From CAYTBN01 sp964542165 (GTDB lineage: Bacteria; Myxococcota_A; UBA796; UBA9615; CAYRNR01), in the NCBI GenBank assembly GCA_964542165.1, contig CAZITQ010000009.1:1-64000 (forward strand): a stretch of DNA of 64,000 nt, written 5' to 3'. Below the pieces are notes generated by a model. The model was given only the letters and a program-made list of their open reading frames with translations, had not been told where the DNA came from and did not search any database. The translations under genes were made by a program, and so were the position numbers. Positions 1 through 9,702 of the stretch are shown here, piece by piece; the first letter of the stretch is position 1, and the number at the start of each line of letters is the position of its first letter.

Positions 1-1320
<1,320 letters not shown>

Positions 1321-1492
1321 CCTTCGTCCCTCCTGTGCACCGCGTGGCAGATGCCGGATCTGCGGTGCCGTGTTCCTCTTCGTCCCTGTGCTCGTGTACG
1401 CGTGCGGGGGCGTCCCGCGCTTCCGCCCCCGAAACTTTGTTCTACCCGATCCGAGGAGAGGCTAACAACGAAAGCTGCGGAGAGCTACAGGG

Positions 1493-2365
1493 TCAGGGGC
1501 GCAGCCCCTCCACGAAGGGGACCTCGAACACCTTGGGGTGCATGATCGGCCCGTGGCCGAAGTAGCCGTCCTCGCCGAAGAGCTCGCCGTGGTCCGAGGT
1601 GATGACGATCCAGGTGTCGGGGGGGACGACGTCGTAGAGGCGCTCCACCACCCGGTCCAGGTGGGCCGCCGCGGCGACCTGTCGCTGACGGAGCCTCGCC
1701 AGCGCGTCGTCGTCGAAGAACCGCGGCGCGGCGTCCAGGCGCTGTCCGTTGCCCTCGGCGGGTGCGCCGTCCAGGGTCCGGAAGACCCCGTTCACCCCCG
1801 AGATCCGTGGCCACTCGGACGGGGGTTCGGCGGGGAGCGCGTAGGGGTAGTGGGTCTCGCCCACGTTGAGCAGGTAGAAGGTCGGCCGCTCCGGGTCGAA
1901 CCGCAGCCGCTGGACCATGGCGGCCATGTCGTTGTGGGTCGGCATCAACTCGTAGCTGTCGAACCCCACCGCCAGCGGCGTGTGCTCGTTCATCACCGGC
2001 AGCGAGACCAGCGCCCGGGTGCGGTACCCGTGCTTCTCCCGCAGAAAGGGGGGCAGGTAGAGCCCCGGCAGCATCTGCTGGAACGCCACCCCCTCGATGC
2101 CCAATCGCTCCGAGAACCGGAGGAAGTCCTTCTTGTAGTGCTCGGAGGCGAACACATGGGTCGGCGATGGGTGGGGCATGAGGCCCATGAGCAGGTTGTA
2201 GTGGGACGGCGCGGTCCACGAGGCATAGCTGAACCGCCGTTCCACCGGACCCAGACGGCGGATCGCCGCCGGCTGCGCCGCCAGCAACGTGTCGTAGCGG
2301 CAGCTGTCGAGGGTGATCAGGACCAGGTTCCGAGCCCCCGGCGTGGGATCGGGCCTGCCGGCCAC
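1493..2365 (-). CDS. Sulfatase-fold (alkaline phosphatase superfamily) hydrolase, no signal peptide
   Basis: A 290-residue protein from a GTG at 2365, chosen because GGGAGG lies seven bases upstream. The upstream extension would run through the divergent promoter and into the neighbouring gene. The start of the fold is seen as NLVLITLDSCRYD (first metal Asp) and the end as ITSDHGELFGEDGYFGHG (metal Asp-His and a later His). The nucleophile segment reads SWTAPSHYNLLMG. A Thr stands where sulfatases carry the Cys/Ser that becomes formylglycine, as in phospho-transferring members of the superfamily. The protein is shorter than typical arylsulfatases and appears cytoplasmic. It is divergent from a second family member with only 79 bases between the starts, so shared regulation is likely. 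The substrate is unknown. Confidence 0.8.
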   Translation of the reverse strand: MAGRPDPTPGARNLVLITLDSCRYDTLLAAQPAAIRRLGPVERRFSYASWTAPSHYNLLMGLMPHPSPTHVFASEHYKKDFLRFSERLGIEGVAFQQMLPGLYLPPFLREKHGYRTRALVSLPVMNEHTPLAVGFDSYELMPTHNDMAAMVQRLRFDPERPTFYLLNVGETHYPYALPAEPPSEWPRISGVNGVFRTLDGAPAEGNGQRLDAAPRFFDDDALARLRQRQVAAAAHLDRVVERLYDVVPPDTWIVITSDHGELFGEDGYFGHGPIMHPKVFEVPFVEGLRP

Positions 2366-2444
2366 TGGGCGTCCTCCCGCGGCCCCCTGCGGGGGCTTGC
2401 AATTCGATGGTGTTACCCTACCATCCCGGCGACCGGGCGACGCG

Positions 2445-3938
2445 ATGGATGGACGACGACCAGGACTGAGGATCGGGTTGTGGGCGCTGCTGATGGCCGC
2501 GCTCGTGGCCGCTGCCGTGGGGAGCTGCAAGCGGGATCGGACCCCCGTGACGGACACCGCCGCGGGTGCGGACACCGTCGCGGATGAGGGCATCGTCCCC
2601 GGCCGGACCAACGTCCTGTTCGTGATCATCGACACCCTGCGGGCGGACCACCTGGGCGCGTACGGCTACGAGAAGCCGACCTCCCCGAACGTGGACGAGG
2701 TGGCATCCGCGGGGGTGGTGTTCGACCAGGCCTTCGCCAACTGCTCGTGGACCCGCCCCTCCATCGCCTCGATGCTCACGGGCGTGTACCCCCGGGAGAC
2801 CGGGGTCTACAAGGAGCGCTACGACAAGCTCTCGCCCGAGGTGGTGACCCTGGCCGAGATGTTCCACGGCAGCGGGTACCGCACCTATGGCGTCACGGCC
2901 AACCCGAGCATCAACGCCGTGTTCGGGTTCGACCAGGGGTTCGACGAGTACGGCGACTGCGGCGTGGTCTGGGCCTGGATGAAGGGCAAGACCAAGTACA
3001 AGAAGGGCAAGGTGCTGATGGAGGACGCGGACCTGGTCACCGACCGGTCCATCGCCCTGCTCGAACGCCACGAGGAGGGCCCGTTCTACCTCCAGGTGCT
3101 CTACATCGACCCCCACCTGCCCTACGGCGCCCCCGACCACTTCGTGCACCCGCTCAACGACGAGCCCAAGTCCAGGGTCGAGCGCTACGACTCCGAGGTG
3201 GCCTTCGCCGACCAGGAGCTGGGCCGGCTGCTGACCTTCGTCCGCGAGCACCATCCGGACACCCTTGTGGTGATCTCCTCCGACCACGGCGAGGGACTGA
3301 CCGATCACCCCGGCGTCCCCCGGGCGGGCACCCACGGCTTCGTGCTCTACGACTCCAACATCCACGTGCCGCTGATCTTCGCCCACCCCGGACTGCAGGG
3401 AGGCAGCCGCTTCCCGGACCCGGTGCAGCTGCTCGATCTGGTCCCCACCCTGGCCGAGCTGTTCGGACTGACGGTGGCCACCGGGGTCAAGGGCACCTCG
3501 CTCGCGCCGGTCCTCCACGGCAAGCCCGCGCCGCAGCTCCCCGACCAGTTCTTCCTCGACACCCAGTTCAACGAGGTGGACAAGGTCGCCATCCGTGAGC
3601 CGGGTTTCAAGCTCCAGATCAACCGGGATCACGTGGCCTACGAGGCCGGCGAGCGCCCGGACCTGGACGAGGAGAAACGCGAATCGGTCAGGAAATTGAT
3701 CCAGATGGGGGGGCCGGTGGAGCTCTATCGTCTACCCGGCAACGAGCGCCCCCAGGAGAAGTACGGGCTCGACCTGGCCGATGATCCCGCCTTCGCCGAG
3801 ACCCGCAAGCGCCTCGAGGCCGCCCTCTCGGAGTGGGAGGCGGCCACCACCGCCCTCCCGCCCATCAACCGCGACGCGGACAAGGAGGTCGACTCGGAGG
3901 TGGTCAGACAGCTGCGGGCGCTGGGGTACCTGGAATGA
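2445..3938 (+). CDS. Sulfatase-family lipoprotein
   Basis: A 497-residue protein starting at the ATG at 2445. The frame is open further upstream, but only from here does it give a lipoprotein signal (LLMAALVAAAVGSC, Cys at about residue 28). The sulfatase domain runs from NVLFVIIDTLRADHLGAYGY to the metal site VVISSDHGEG and THGFVLYDSNIHVPLI. The nucleophile motif is TRPSIASMLTG, with Thr in the Cys/Ser position and Ile in place of the usual Arg of CxPSR, so maturation to formylglycine is not expected. Phospho- or sulfo-ester transfer by a Thr nucleophile is a reasonable guess. The stop overlaps the start of the arylsulfotransferase-like gene (ATGA), so the two are translationally coupled and probably act together in the periplasm. 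Confidence 0.85.
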   Translation: MDGRRPGLRIGLWALLMAALVAAAVGSCKRDRTPVTDTAAGADTVADEGIVPGRTNVLFVIIDTLRADHLGAYGYEKPTSPNVDEVASAGVVFDQAFANCSWTRPSIASMLTGVYPRETGVYKERYDKLSPEVVTLAEMFHGSGYRTYGVTANPSINAVFGFDQGFDEYGDCGVVWAWMKGKTKYKKGKVLMEDADLVTDRSIALLERHEEGPFYLQVLYIDPHLPYGAPDHFVHPLNDEPKSRVERYDSEVAFADQELGRLLTFVREHHPDTLVVISSDHGEGLTDHPGVPRAGTHGFVLYDSNIHVPLIFAHPGLQGGSRFPDPVQLLDLVPTLAELFGLTVATGVKGTSLAPVLHGKPAPQLPDQFFLDTQFNEVDKVAIREPGFKLQINRDHVAYEAGERPDLDEEKRESVRKLIQMGGPVELYRLPGNERPQEKYGLDLADDPAFAETRKRLEAALSEWEAATTALPPINRDADKEVDSEVVRQLRALGYLE

Positions 3939-5368
3939 CGGGCGCTTCGAGGGCGTGGCGACTCGCCGCCATCGTCGCAGCTCTCGCCGCGTTGTTCGGC
4001 ACCGCCTGCGACGGCCCGAACGACGACGACGACGTGACCGGGGACGACGACGACAGCGTGGCCTCCCTCGATCCCGAGATCGTGATCAGCGACGCGGTGG
4101 GCACGGTGGTGACCGTGCGGTGGCAGACCGACGAGCCGACCGCGGGCCGGGTGACCTGGTGGACGCCCGGCGACGCGCCACGCACGCGGGAGTCCGACGG
4201 CGAGGGTACCGAGCACGAGGTGCTGCTGCTGGGCAACGTCGCCGCCACCACCTACGAGCTGGAGGTGGTGGCCTCGCGGGACGGCACCGAGGTGGCCAGG
4301 TACGACGGAGAGATCACCACCGGACCGCTGCCGGCGGAGCTGCAGGGCGTGGACCTTTCGGTCTCCGTTCCCCTCGAGGACGGAACGTACGGGGGCTACC
4401 TGTACCTGGCGGTGGTCACCGAGACCGACGTGGCCGCGGTCCTCGACCGGCAAGGCAACCCGGTGTGGTGGCACGCGGACGACGACCCGGACGTCCGCGA
4501 CAAGCGCATCCTGTCGGTCATGCCCTCCTGCGACGGCCGCTCGATCCTCTACAACCGCTATCGAATCCCCGGTGACGACGGGCGTTCCTACTACATCCGC
4601 GTGTCCCTCGACGGCGAGGACGTCGAGCGGATCGACGCCACCGGGCACAGCCACACTTTCGTCGAGCTGTCCGACGGCACGGTCGCGGGCATCTTCGACG
4701 ACGTCCGCCAGGTGGAAGACGAGATGGTCTACGGGGACCAACTGGTGGAGCTCCTCCCCGGGGGTGAGACCCGGATCGTGTGGTCGACCTGGGACCAGTT
4801 CGTCTACGAGCCGGGCAGCCCGACGCCAGGTACCGGCTGGACCCACTCCAACTCCCTGGAGTACGACCCGGACGAGGACGCCTACTACCTCGGCGTGCGC
4901 AACCTGCACACGATCGTCAAGCTGGACCGCGCCAGCGGCGAGTCCCACTGGCTGCTCGGCGGTGACGACTCGGACTTCGAGTTCGTCGACGGCCAGGCGT
5001 CCCTGTTCCGCGAACAGCACGAGTTCGAGCTGGTCGACGGCGGCGTGTTGCTGTTCGACAACGGGCCCGTACAGCGCTACGAGTCCCGAGCCCTGGAGCT
5101 CTCACTCGACGTGCCCGGCGGCTCCGCCGATCAGATCTGGTCCTACTCCGCCGATCCCCCGCTCTACTCGCCCGCCGGCGGTGACGTGTGGCGCCTGGAC
5201 AACGGCAACACGATCGTGACCTGGGGCTTCGCCGGCCAGATCGACGAGGTCACCCCCGACGGCGAGCTCGCCTGGCAGCTCAACGCCACCTTGGGGGTGG
5301 GGTTCTTCTACTCGGTCTGGCAGGAGGAACCGTACACGACGCGGTTGCTCGCCTGCGGCACCGAGTGA
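3935..5368 (+). CDS. Arylsulfotransferase (ASST)-like lipoprotein
   Basis: A 477-residue protein whose ATG overlaps the upstream stop codon. A hydrophobic leader ends in LFGTAC, followed by an Asp tract (NDDDDVTGDDDD) directly after the Cys. Residues about 50-130 form a fibronectin-like domain (VTVRWQTDEPTAG ... YELEVVA). The rest is a beta-propeller with hallmarks of the PAPS-independent arylsulfate sulfotransferase family: GTGWTHSNSLEYDPDED, then VRNLHTIVKLDR, SGESHWLLGG, and the segment REQHEFELVDGG followed by LLFDNG. In this family a propeller His carries the sulfuryl group, and His of QHEF is a candidate. Such enzymes move sulfate between aryl donors and acceptors in the periplasm. Coupling to a sulfatase-fold lipoprotein supports sulfo- or phospho-transfer chemistry. 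The exact activity is inferred. Confidence 0.8.
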   Translation: MTGASRAWRLAAIVAALAALFGTACDGPNDDDDVTGDDDDSVASLDPEIVISDAVGTVVTVRWQTDEPTAGRVTWWTPGDAPRTRESDGEGTEHEVLLLGNVAATTYELEVVASRDGTEVARYDGEITTGPLPAELQGVDLSVSVPLEDGTYGGYLYLAVVTETDVAAVLDRQGNPVWWHADDDPDVRDKRILSVMPSCDGRSILYNRYRIPGDDGRSYYIRVSLDGEDVERIDATGHSHTFVELSDGTVAGIFDDVRQVEDEMVYGDQLVELLPGGETRIVWSTWDQFVYEPGSPTPGTGWTHSNSLEYDPDEDAYYLGVRNLHTIVKLDRASGESHWLLGGDDSDFEFVDGQASLFREQHEFELVDGGVLLFDNGPVQRYESRALELSLDVPGGSADQIWSYSADPPLYSPAGGDVWRLDNGNTIVTWGFAGQIDEVTPDGELAWQLNATLGVGFFYSVWQEEPYTTRLLACGTE

Positions 5369-5369
5369 T

Positions 5370-5903
5370 CTACGTCACCTCGAGCACCATCAACACGTCG
5401 TCGATCCGGTCGTCGTCGATGCGGAAGCTGTCCTCCAGGATGCCCACCTCCCGGAATCCGAGTTCGTGGTACAGGGCCCGGGCCGCGGTGTTGTGCTCGA
5501 AGACCCGAAGGTCGATCCAGGTGATCGAGGGCGCCCGGCGGGCGTAGTCGAGGGCGACCGTCGCCAGCCGGCGCCCCAGGCCCTGCCCCCGGTGGGCGCG
5601 CTCGATGCCGATCCCCAGCTCGCAGCGGTGGATCGCGGTGCGCAGCCCGTGGCCCTTGAGATTGGCGTGGCCCACCACGGAGCCACCGTCACGGTCCACG
5701 GCCACGAACCAGCGATGCCAACCGGGCTCGGTGAGGGGACGGTCCAGGCCCTCCACGACCAGTCCTCGGGGGCCGTCTGGATCGTCGGGATGAAAGGGCA
5801 TGAAGTGGGGGTCGCCGCGCCCCGACTCGGCGCGGTGCCGCGCGAAGTGGTCCTGCAGGGCGGGTACGTCCTCGCGGGTCGGAAACCGGATCTCGACGGT
5901 CAT
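5370..5903 (-). CDS. GNAT family N-acetyltransferase
   Basis: A 177-residue protein with a single GNAT fold. Motif A is clear at RAHRGQGLGRRLATVALDYAR (acetyl-CoA pyrophosphate loop RGQGLG). It is followed by LRVFEHNTAARALYHELGFREVG, the usual motif B with Asn and Tyr. Strand beta-4 reads GHANLKGHG. The family moves an acetyl group from acetyl-CoA to an amine, which may be a protein N-terminus, amino acid, polyamine or small toxin; nothing here fixes the substrate. The gene stops one base beyond the convergent arylsulfotransferase gene, so the two probably share a termination zone. The function is confident at family level only. Confidence 0.9.
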   Translation of the reverse strand: MTVEIRFPTREDVPALQDHFARHRAESGRGDPHFMPFHPDDPDGPRGLVVEGLDRPLTEPGWHRWFVAVDRDGGSVVGHANLKGHGLRTAIHRCELGIGIERAHRGQGLGRRLATVALDYARRAPSITWIDLRVFEHNTAARALYHELGFREVGILEDSFRIDDDRIDDVLMVLEVT

Positions 5904-6051
5904 GCGTCACTCCCGCGATGCACCCCCCGGGCCGTGGAGCCCGGATCGTCGGCACCTACTCTACTTTCGTTCTGCGGTGGATCCGACCCGGTCGTCGCGG
6001 GAAACTTAGCGTCGAGCCGGTTGACCACCCGACCGCCCCGGAGGCCCCGAC

Positions 6052-7479
6052 ATGAACGTGACGATCCCCTGGCGCCCTTCCCTGCTGTTGCTCGCCGCGG
6101 TGTTGTGGGTCGGCTGCCCGCCGCCGCCCCCGCCCGAGGACGACGACGACAACGACGACAGCGGTCCGGGGGACGACGACGACGACGATGACGACGACAC
6201 GGGAGACGACGACACCGGAGACGACGACACCGGAGACGACGACACCGGAGACGACGACACCGGGGACGACGACACCGGGGACGACGACACGGGAGACGAC
6301 GACACCGGGGACGATGATTCCTCTCCCCTGGACGCCGACGGGGACGGGTACGAGGAGCCCGAAGACTGTGACGACGGTGACCCGGGTGTGCACCCCGGAG
6401 CGAACGAGGTCGACGACGGGGTGGACCAGGACTGCGACGGGGTCGCGGACGAGGACTTCGTCTCGGCCGGCGACCTGGTCATCAGCGAGATCCTGCAGAA
6501 CCCCAGCGCGGTCGACGACGACCAGGGCGAGTGGTTCGAGGTCTACAACGCGTCCGGCGGATTCGTCGACCTGATGGGCTGGGAGATCTCCGACGCCGGA
6601 GCGGACAGCCACGTGATCAGCCCGGGTGCGAGCCTGGTCGTCTCTCCCGGCGACTACCTGGTGCTGGGTGCCCTGAGCAACCAGCTGGACAACGGCGGAG
6701 CCGTGGTCGACTACGCGTACGGCGGTGCCGTCTCCCTGTCCAACTCCGACGACGAGCTGTACCTGTCCTGCGCCGGGCTGCTCGTGGACGCGGTGGAGTA
6801 CGACGACGGGCTCGACTTCCCGGATCCGGCCGGCGCCTCGATGAACCTGGATCCCGCGTACCTGGACGCCGGCGACAACGACGACGGCGGCCGCTGGTGC
6901 GAGGCCTCCTCGAGCTTCGGCGACGGCGACCTGGGTACACCCGGCTCCGCCAACGACGATTGCGGCGGCGGCGGTGTGGTCCCCGTGGGCGCGGTCATCG
7001 TGTCCGAGGTGATGCAGAACCCCGCCGCGGTCTCGGACAACGACGGCGAGTGGTTCGAGCTGCACAACACCACCGGCGGTTCCATCGACCTGGACGGCTG
7101 CCAGCTGTCCGACGACGACGGCCTGGACCATACGATCTCGGGTCCGCTGATCATCGGGGGTGGCGAGTACCTGGTCCTCGGTACCGAGGGTGACACCGGG
7201 CTCAACGGTGGGGTACCGCTGGACTACGAATACGGCGGCGGACTGGATCTGACCAACGGATCCGACGAGCTGATCCTGCACTGCGGGGGCCAGCAGATCG
7301 ACCGGGTCGGCTGGGACGACGGCGCCACCTTCCCCGACCCCACCGGAGCCTCGATGACTCTGGCCCCCGCCTACCTCAGCGCGGCCGCCAACGACGACGG
7401 CAGCCACTGGTGCGAGGCCAGCTCCAGCTTCGGCGCTGGGGACCTGGGCACACCGGGGACCTTCAACGATCCCTGCTGA
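6052..7479 (+). CDS. Lipoprotein with Asp-Thr-Gly repeat tether and two lamin-tail domains
   Basis: A 475-residue protein. The leader LLLLAAVLWVGC suggests a lipoprotein, though Trp at -3 is unusual. After the Cys come six prolines, then an Asp tract and eight perfect copies of DDDTG, making a long acidic tether up to about residue 90. A single MopE-like unit (DADGDGYEEPEDCDDGDPGVHPGANEVDDGVDQDCDG) follows. Two lamin-tail-like domains come next, each starting VISEILQNP or IVSEVMQNP and containing GEWFEVYN/GEWFELHN and YLVLG. The two copies end with almost identical text (WCEASSSFG, GDLGTPG), so they arose by internal duplication. Bacterial lamin-tail domains are found in secreted proteins, often near nucleases, and are thought to bind or anchor. 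No catalytic domain is present. Confidence 0.88.
   Translation: MNVTIPWRPSLLLLAAVLWVGCPPPPPPEDDDDNDDSGPGDDDDDDDDDTGDDDTGDDDTGDDDTGDDDTGDDDTGDDDTGDDDTGDDDSSPLDADGDGYEEPEDCDDGDPGVHPGANEVDDGVDQDCDGVADEDFVSAGDLVISEILQNPSAVDDDQGEWFEVYNASGGFVDLMGWEISDAGADSHVISPGASLVVSPGDYLVLGALSNQLDNGGAVVDYAYGGAVSLSNSDDELYLSCAGLLVDAVEYDDGLDFPDPAGASMNLDPAYLDAGDNDDGGRWCEASSSFGDGDLGTPGSANDDCGGGGVVPVGAVIVSEVMQNPAAVSDNDGEWFELHNTTGGSIDLDGCQLSDDDGLDHTISGPLIIGGGEYLVLGTEGDTGLNGGVPLDYEYGGGLDLTNGSDELILHCGGQQIDRVGWDDGATFPDPTGASMTLAPAYLSAAANDDGSHWCEASSSFGAGDLGTPGTFNDPC
6190..6309 (+). repeat. In-frame 15-bp minisatellite, 8 copies
   Basis: Eight adjoining copies of GACGACGACACCGGA, with only A/G and C/G changes in the last codons, encode DDDTG x 8 inside the lamin-tail lipoprotein. 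The array is in frame, so gain or loss of a unit would change tether length by five residues without breaking the gene. It is too short and too regular in frame, with no spacers, to be a CRISPR. Confidence 0.95.
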
Positions 7480-7516
7480 GTCCGTCCAGAGCCCTGGCTC
7501 GGTCCGCGAGTCCGGG

Positions 7517-8749
7517 TCAATTCGGCGTGTCGCAGTCGGTCAGGCGATAGAGCAGCAGCGGCTCGACGTGATAGGGATCGCGGCCGACGAACCAGGCGCC
7601 GTCCTTCCAGGCGGCGATGGCGCTGATGCTCCTGCCGCCGAAATCCGTCACCTGCTGGGGCGGCGTGAGGATCTCGCCCGCCTCGCTCAATCGCGCGAAA
7701 TACAGGTCGCTGTGCATGTCGTCCATGCTGGTGTTCTCGTTGGCGCTGCCGTCGGTCCAGACCACCCCTATCTCGGTGCCGCTGGTGGCCATGCCGTAGT
7801 AGCCGATGGCGCGCCCACCCTCGTTGACCTGGCGCGGCTTCCCCGCCACCAGGCCCTCGCGTGACAGGGATGCGTACATCACGTAGCTCCCGCCCCTGTA
7901 CTCGGTCCAGACCGCGCCGTACCCGTCCGCCGTGACCACGAGTCCCAGATCGCCACCGGCGCCCCCGGTCGTGACCTGAACCGCCGGGACCTCCACCTCC
8001 CCCACGGGAGAGACCCGGGCGAAGAAGAGCTCGCGGCGGTTGCCCACCTTGGCGGTCCAGACGATGCCGTAGGCGCTACCGTCCCACGAGATCGCGACAG
8101 GCGTGTGGCGGGGGACCTCGGCCAGGTCCACCGTCGGTCCGCTGGGTTTGCCCTCGGTGTCCAGCGGCCGGAAGCTGAGAGCAAAGGCCTCCTGGTCCGG
8201 CGAGCTGCTCCACACCGCGCCCGCGCCCGCGCCCGACCAGGCCAGGCGGGGGCTGGCGATGTCCCAGCGGTCGTCGGAGATGGCGCGGGACCTGCCGACC
8301 AGGGTTCCATCCGCGCCGAACCGGGCCAGGTGGACCTTGCCACGGTAACTCGGCGTGTCCTTTTTCGTGTAGGTGTCCCAGACGACCACCCACTCCGTCC
8401 CGGTCCAGACCGGAACGGCGTGATCGCTGGATCCCGCGTCTCCCCGGGCCTCGAGCCGGACCGGATCACCCGTGGCCACGCCAGCGGCGTCCAGCGGGTA
8501 CCCCTGCAGGCTGGTCTCGCCCTTCTCCACCGCGCTGCCGGTGATCGCCAGCCCCTCGGCGCCTGACGTCAACGCCAGGTTCGCCCCGAGGGTCCCCTCG
8601 ATGCCGGTCTCCACCGGCGTGACGACGCAGCGGTTGGGCTCGGGGGGTGGCGGGGGTGTCGCCTCGGGTTCGGCGGGTTCGGAGCCGCCGCAGGCGAGGT
8701 TCAAGGCGCACACCAGGCCGAGGCCCGTGGCGATCTGTCCGGCTGTCAT
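7517..8749 (-). CDS. Lipoprotein with propeller-like W-G-V-V-W repeats
   Basis: A 410-residue protein from the ATG at 8749, which has GGAGGG nine bases upstream and places a lipoprotein signal at the N-terminus (GLGLVCALNLAC). The linker after the Cys is rich in Pro and Glu rather than Asp, unlike several other lipoproteins here. The body has about six repeats around phrases such as WTGTEWVVVWD, WDGSAYGIVWT and GTEIGVVWTDG, each followed by LYFARLSEAG-type strands. That pattern is typical of a beta-propeller. I recognise no named family and no catalytic residues. The protein is probably outer-membrane or periplasmic. Confidence 0.8.
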   Translation of the reverse strand: MTAGQIATGLGLVCALNLACGGSEPAEPEATPPPPPEPNRCVVTPVETGIEGTLGANLALTSGAEGLAITGSAVEKGETSLQGYPLDAAGVATGDPVRLEARGDAGSSDHAVPVWTGTEWVVVWDTYTKKDTPSYRGKVHLARFGADGTLVGRSRAISDDRWDIASPRLAWSGAGAGAVWSSSPDQEAFALSFRPLDTEGKPSGPTVDLAEVPRHTPVAISWDGSAYGIVWTAKVGNRRELFFARVSPVGEVEVPAVQVTTGGAGGDLGLVVTADGYGAVWTEYRGGSYVMYASLSREGLVAGKPRQVNEGGRAIGYYGMATSGTEIGVVWTDGSANENTSMDDMHSDLYFARLSEAGEILTPPQQVTDFGGRSISAIAAWKDGAWFVGRDPYHVEPLLLYRLTDCDTPN

Positions 8750-8896
8750 GGTGAGGTCCCTCCGCAGTGGATTCCGTCGACGGCCCCCCCGGGCGTTCCA
8801 AGTCGATGTCTGCGGGAAGGGGCCGATGTACGGCGAACGTAGCACGAAGGGCCGCGCGACGGGGACGGCCCACCGAGATCGGCGAGCGCGGTGGGG

Positions 8897-9598
8897 TTAC
8901 CGCGTGCGGGCCTCGCGCACCAGGTCACCCACGGTGTCGGGCAGGGTGGTGGTCGTGGCCATCACCTGGACGTTCTCGGGGATGGTGCCGCCCGCGTCCG
9001 AACAGATGTAGTAGTTGATCTCGGTCTCGTCCCCCGACGGGGTGAACTGCCAGCCGCCCGCGTTGATCGGGGGCTCGATGGCCTTGGGGTAGGCGGCGAC
9101 GAACTTCTCGTAGACCGAGGCGTAGGGCCCGCCGTCGTCCAGCCGCTCCCAGGTGAAGGCCTGGCCGCCGCCCTCCTTGCGGACCGTGCCCCGCAGGAAC
9201 CAGTAGCGGTCCTTGGTCATGGTCCAGCCGGGGACGTCCATCAGCTGGTAGTAGTCCATGCTCGAGCCGCTGCGGCCCAGGACACCCGCGCGGGTGACGT
9301 TGGCGGTCGAGGCCCACTCCATGGTGCCCTCGATGTCCATCGCCACCTCCATCATCGGCTCGGGCGCCACGTCGACCGTGGCGTTGGCCCGGAAGCAGTG
9401 GGTGCCATCGATCTGCGTGCGGTAGATGGTGATGGTGCCGGCGTCCTTGTGCTGCTTCTGGGAGTGCTGGGTCCAGTCCGACACGGCCTGGATCGTCGAC
9501 CAGGTGGGCTGGGCGGACGCGACCGCCGGGGACATCGTCGAGACCAGGACCACCGCGACGGTGGCGACGAAAGTTGCGAAAAAACGAGCTGCTCTCAC
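8897..9598 (-). CDS. Secreted START/SRPBCC-like lipid-binding protein
   Basis: A 233-residue protein. I chose the GTG at 9598, which has GGAGG seven bases upstream. A GTG at 9637 in the same frame lacks a comparable site. A signal peptide is clear (FFATFVATVAVVLVSTMSPAVASAQ). The C-terminal half carries the START-like pattern GGWQFTPSGDETEINYYICSDAGGTIP, then TTLPDTVGDLVREA. This is close to the G-W-x-L-x-P ... TxVxY ... DPGG-xLP pattern of bacterial START proteins, which bind lipids or other hydrophobic ligands in a deep pocket. It reads away from the large kinase gene. The ligand cannot be deduced. Confidence 0.8.
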   Translation of the reverse strand: MRAARFFATFVATVAVVLVSTMSPAVASAQPTWSTIQAVSDWTQHSQKQHKDAGTITIYRTQIDGTHCFRANATVDVAPEPMMEVAMDIEGTMEWASTANVTRAGVLGRSGSSMDYYQLMDVPGWTMTKDRYWFLRGTVRKEGGGQAFTWERLDDGGPYASVYEKFVAAYPKAIEPPINAGGWQFTPSGDETEINYYICSDAGGTIPENVQVMATTTTLPDTVGDLVREARTR

Positions 9599-9702
9599 GA
9601 CCGACCTCCATCGCGCTTCGCGCGCTTCTCGGGACACCTACCACGAATCGACGCGCGGGGCGCGCAGATCTTCGATCTCGCCGAAACCGGTAGACTGGAC
9701 CC

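Noticed and set aside
1485..2402. A 305-codon minus-strand frame overlapping the first sulfatase gene.
   Set aside because: It is a frame-shifted shadow of the sulfatase gene at 1493-2365; its residues are Arg/Ala/Gly-rich and carry no motif.
6190..6309. Possible CRISPR array in the 15-bp repeats.
   Set aside because: Units are contiguous without spacers, in frame, and code for DDDTG. No cas genes are present.
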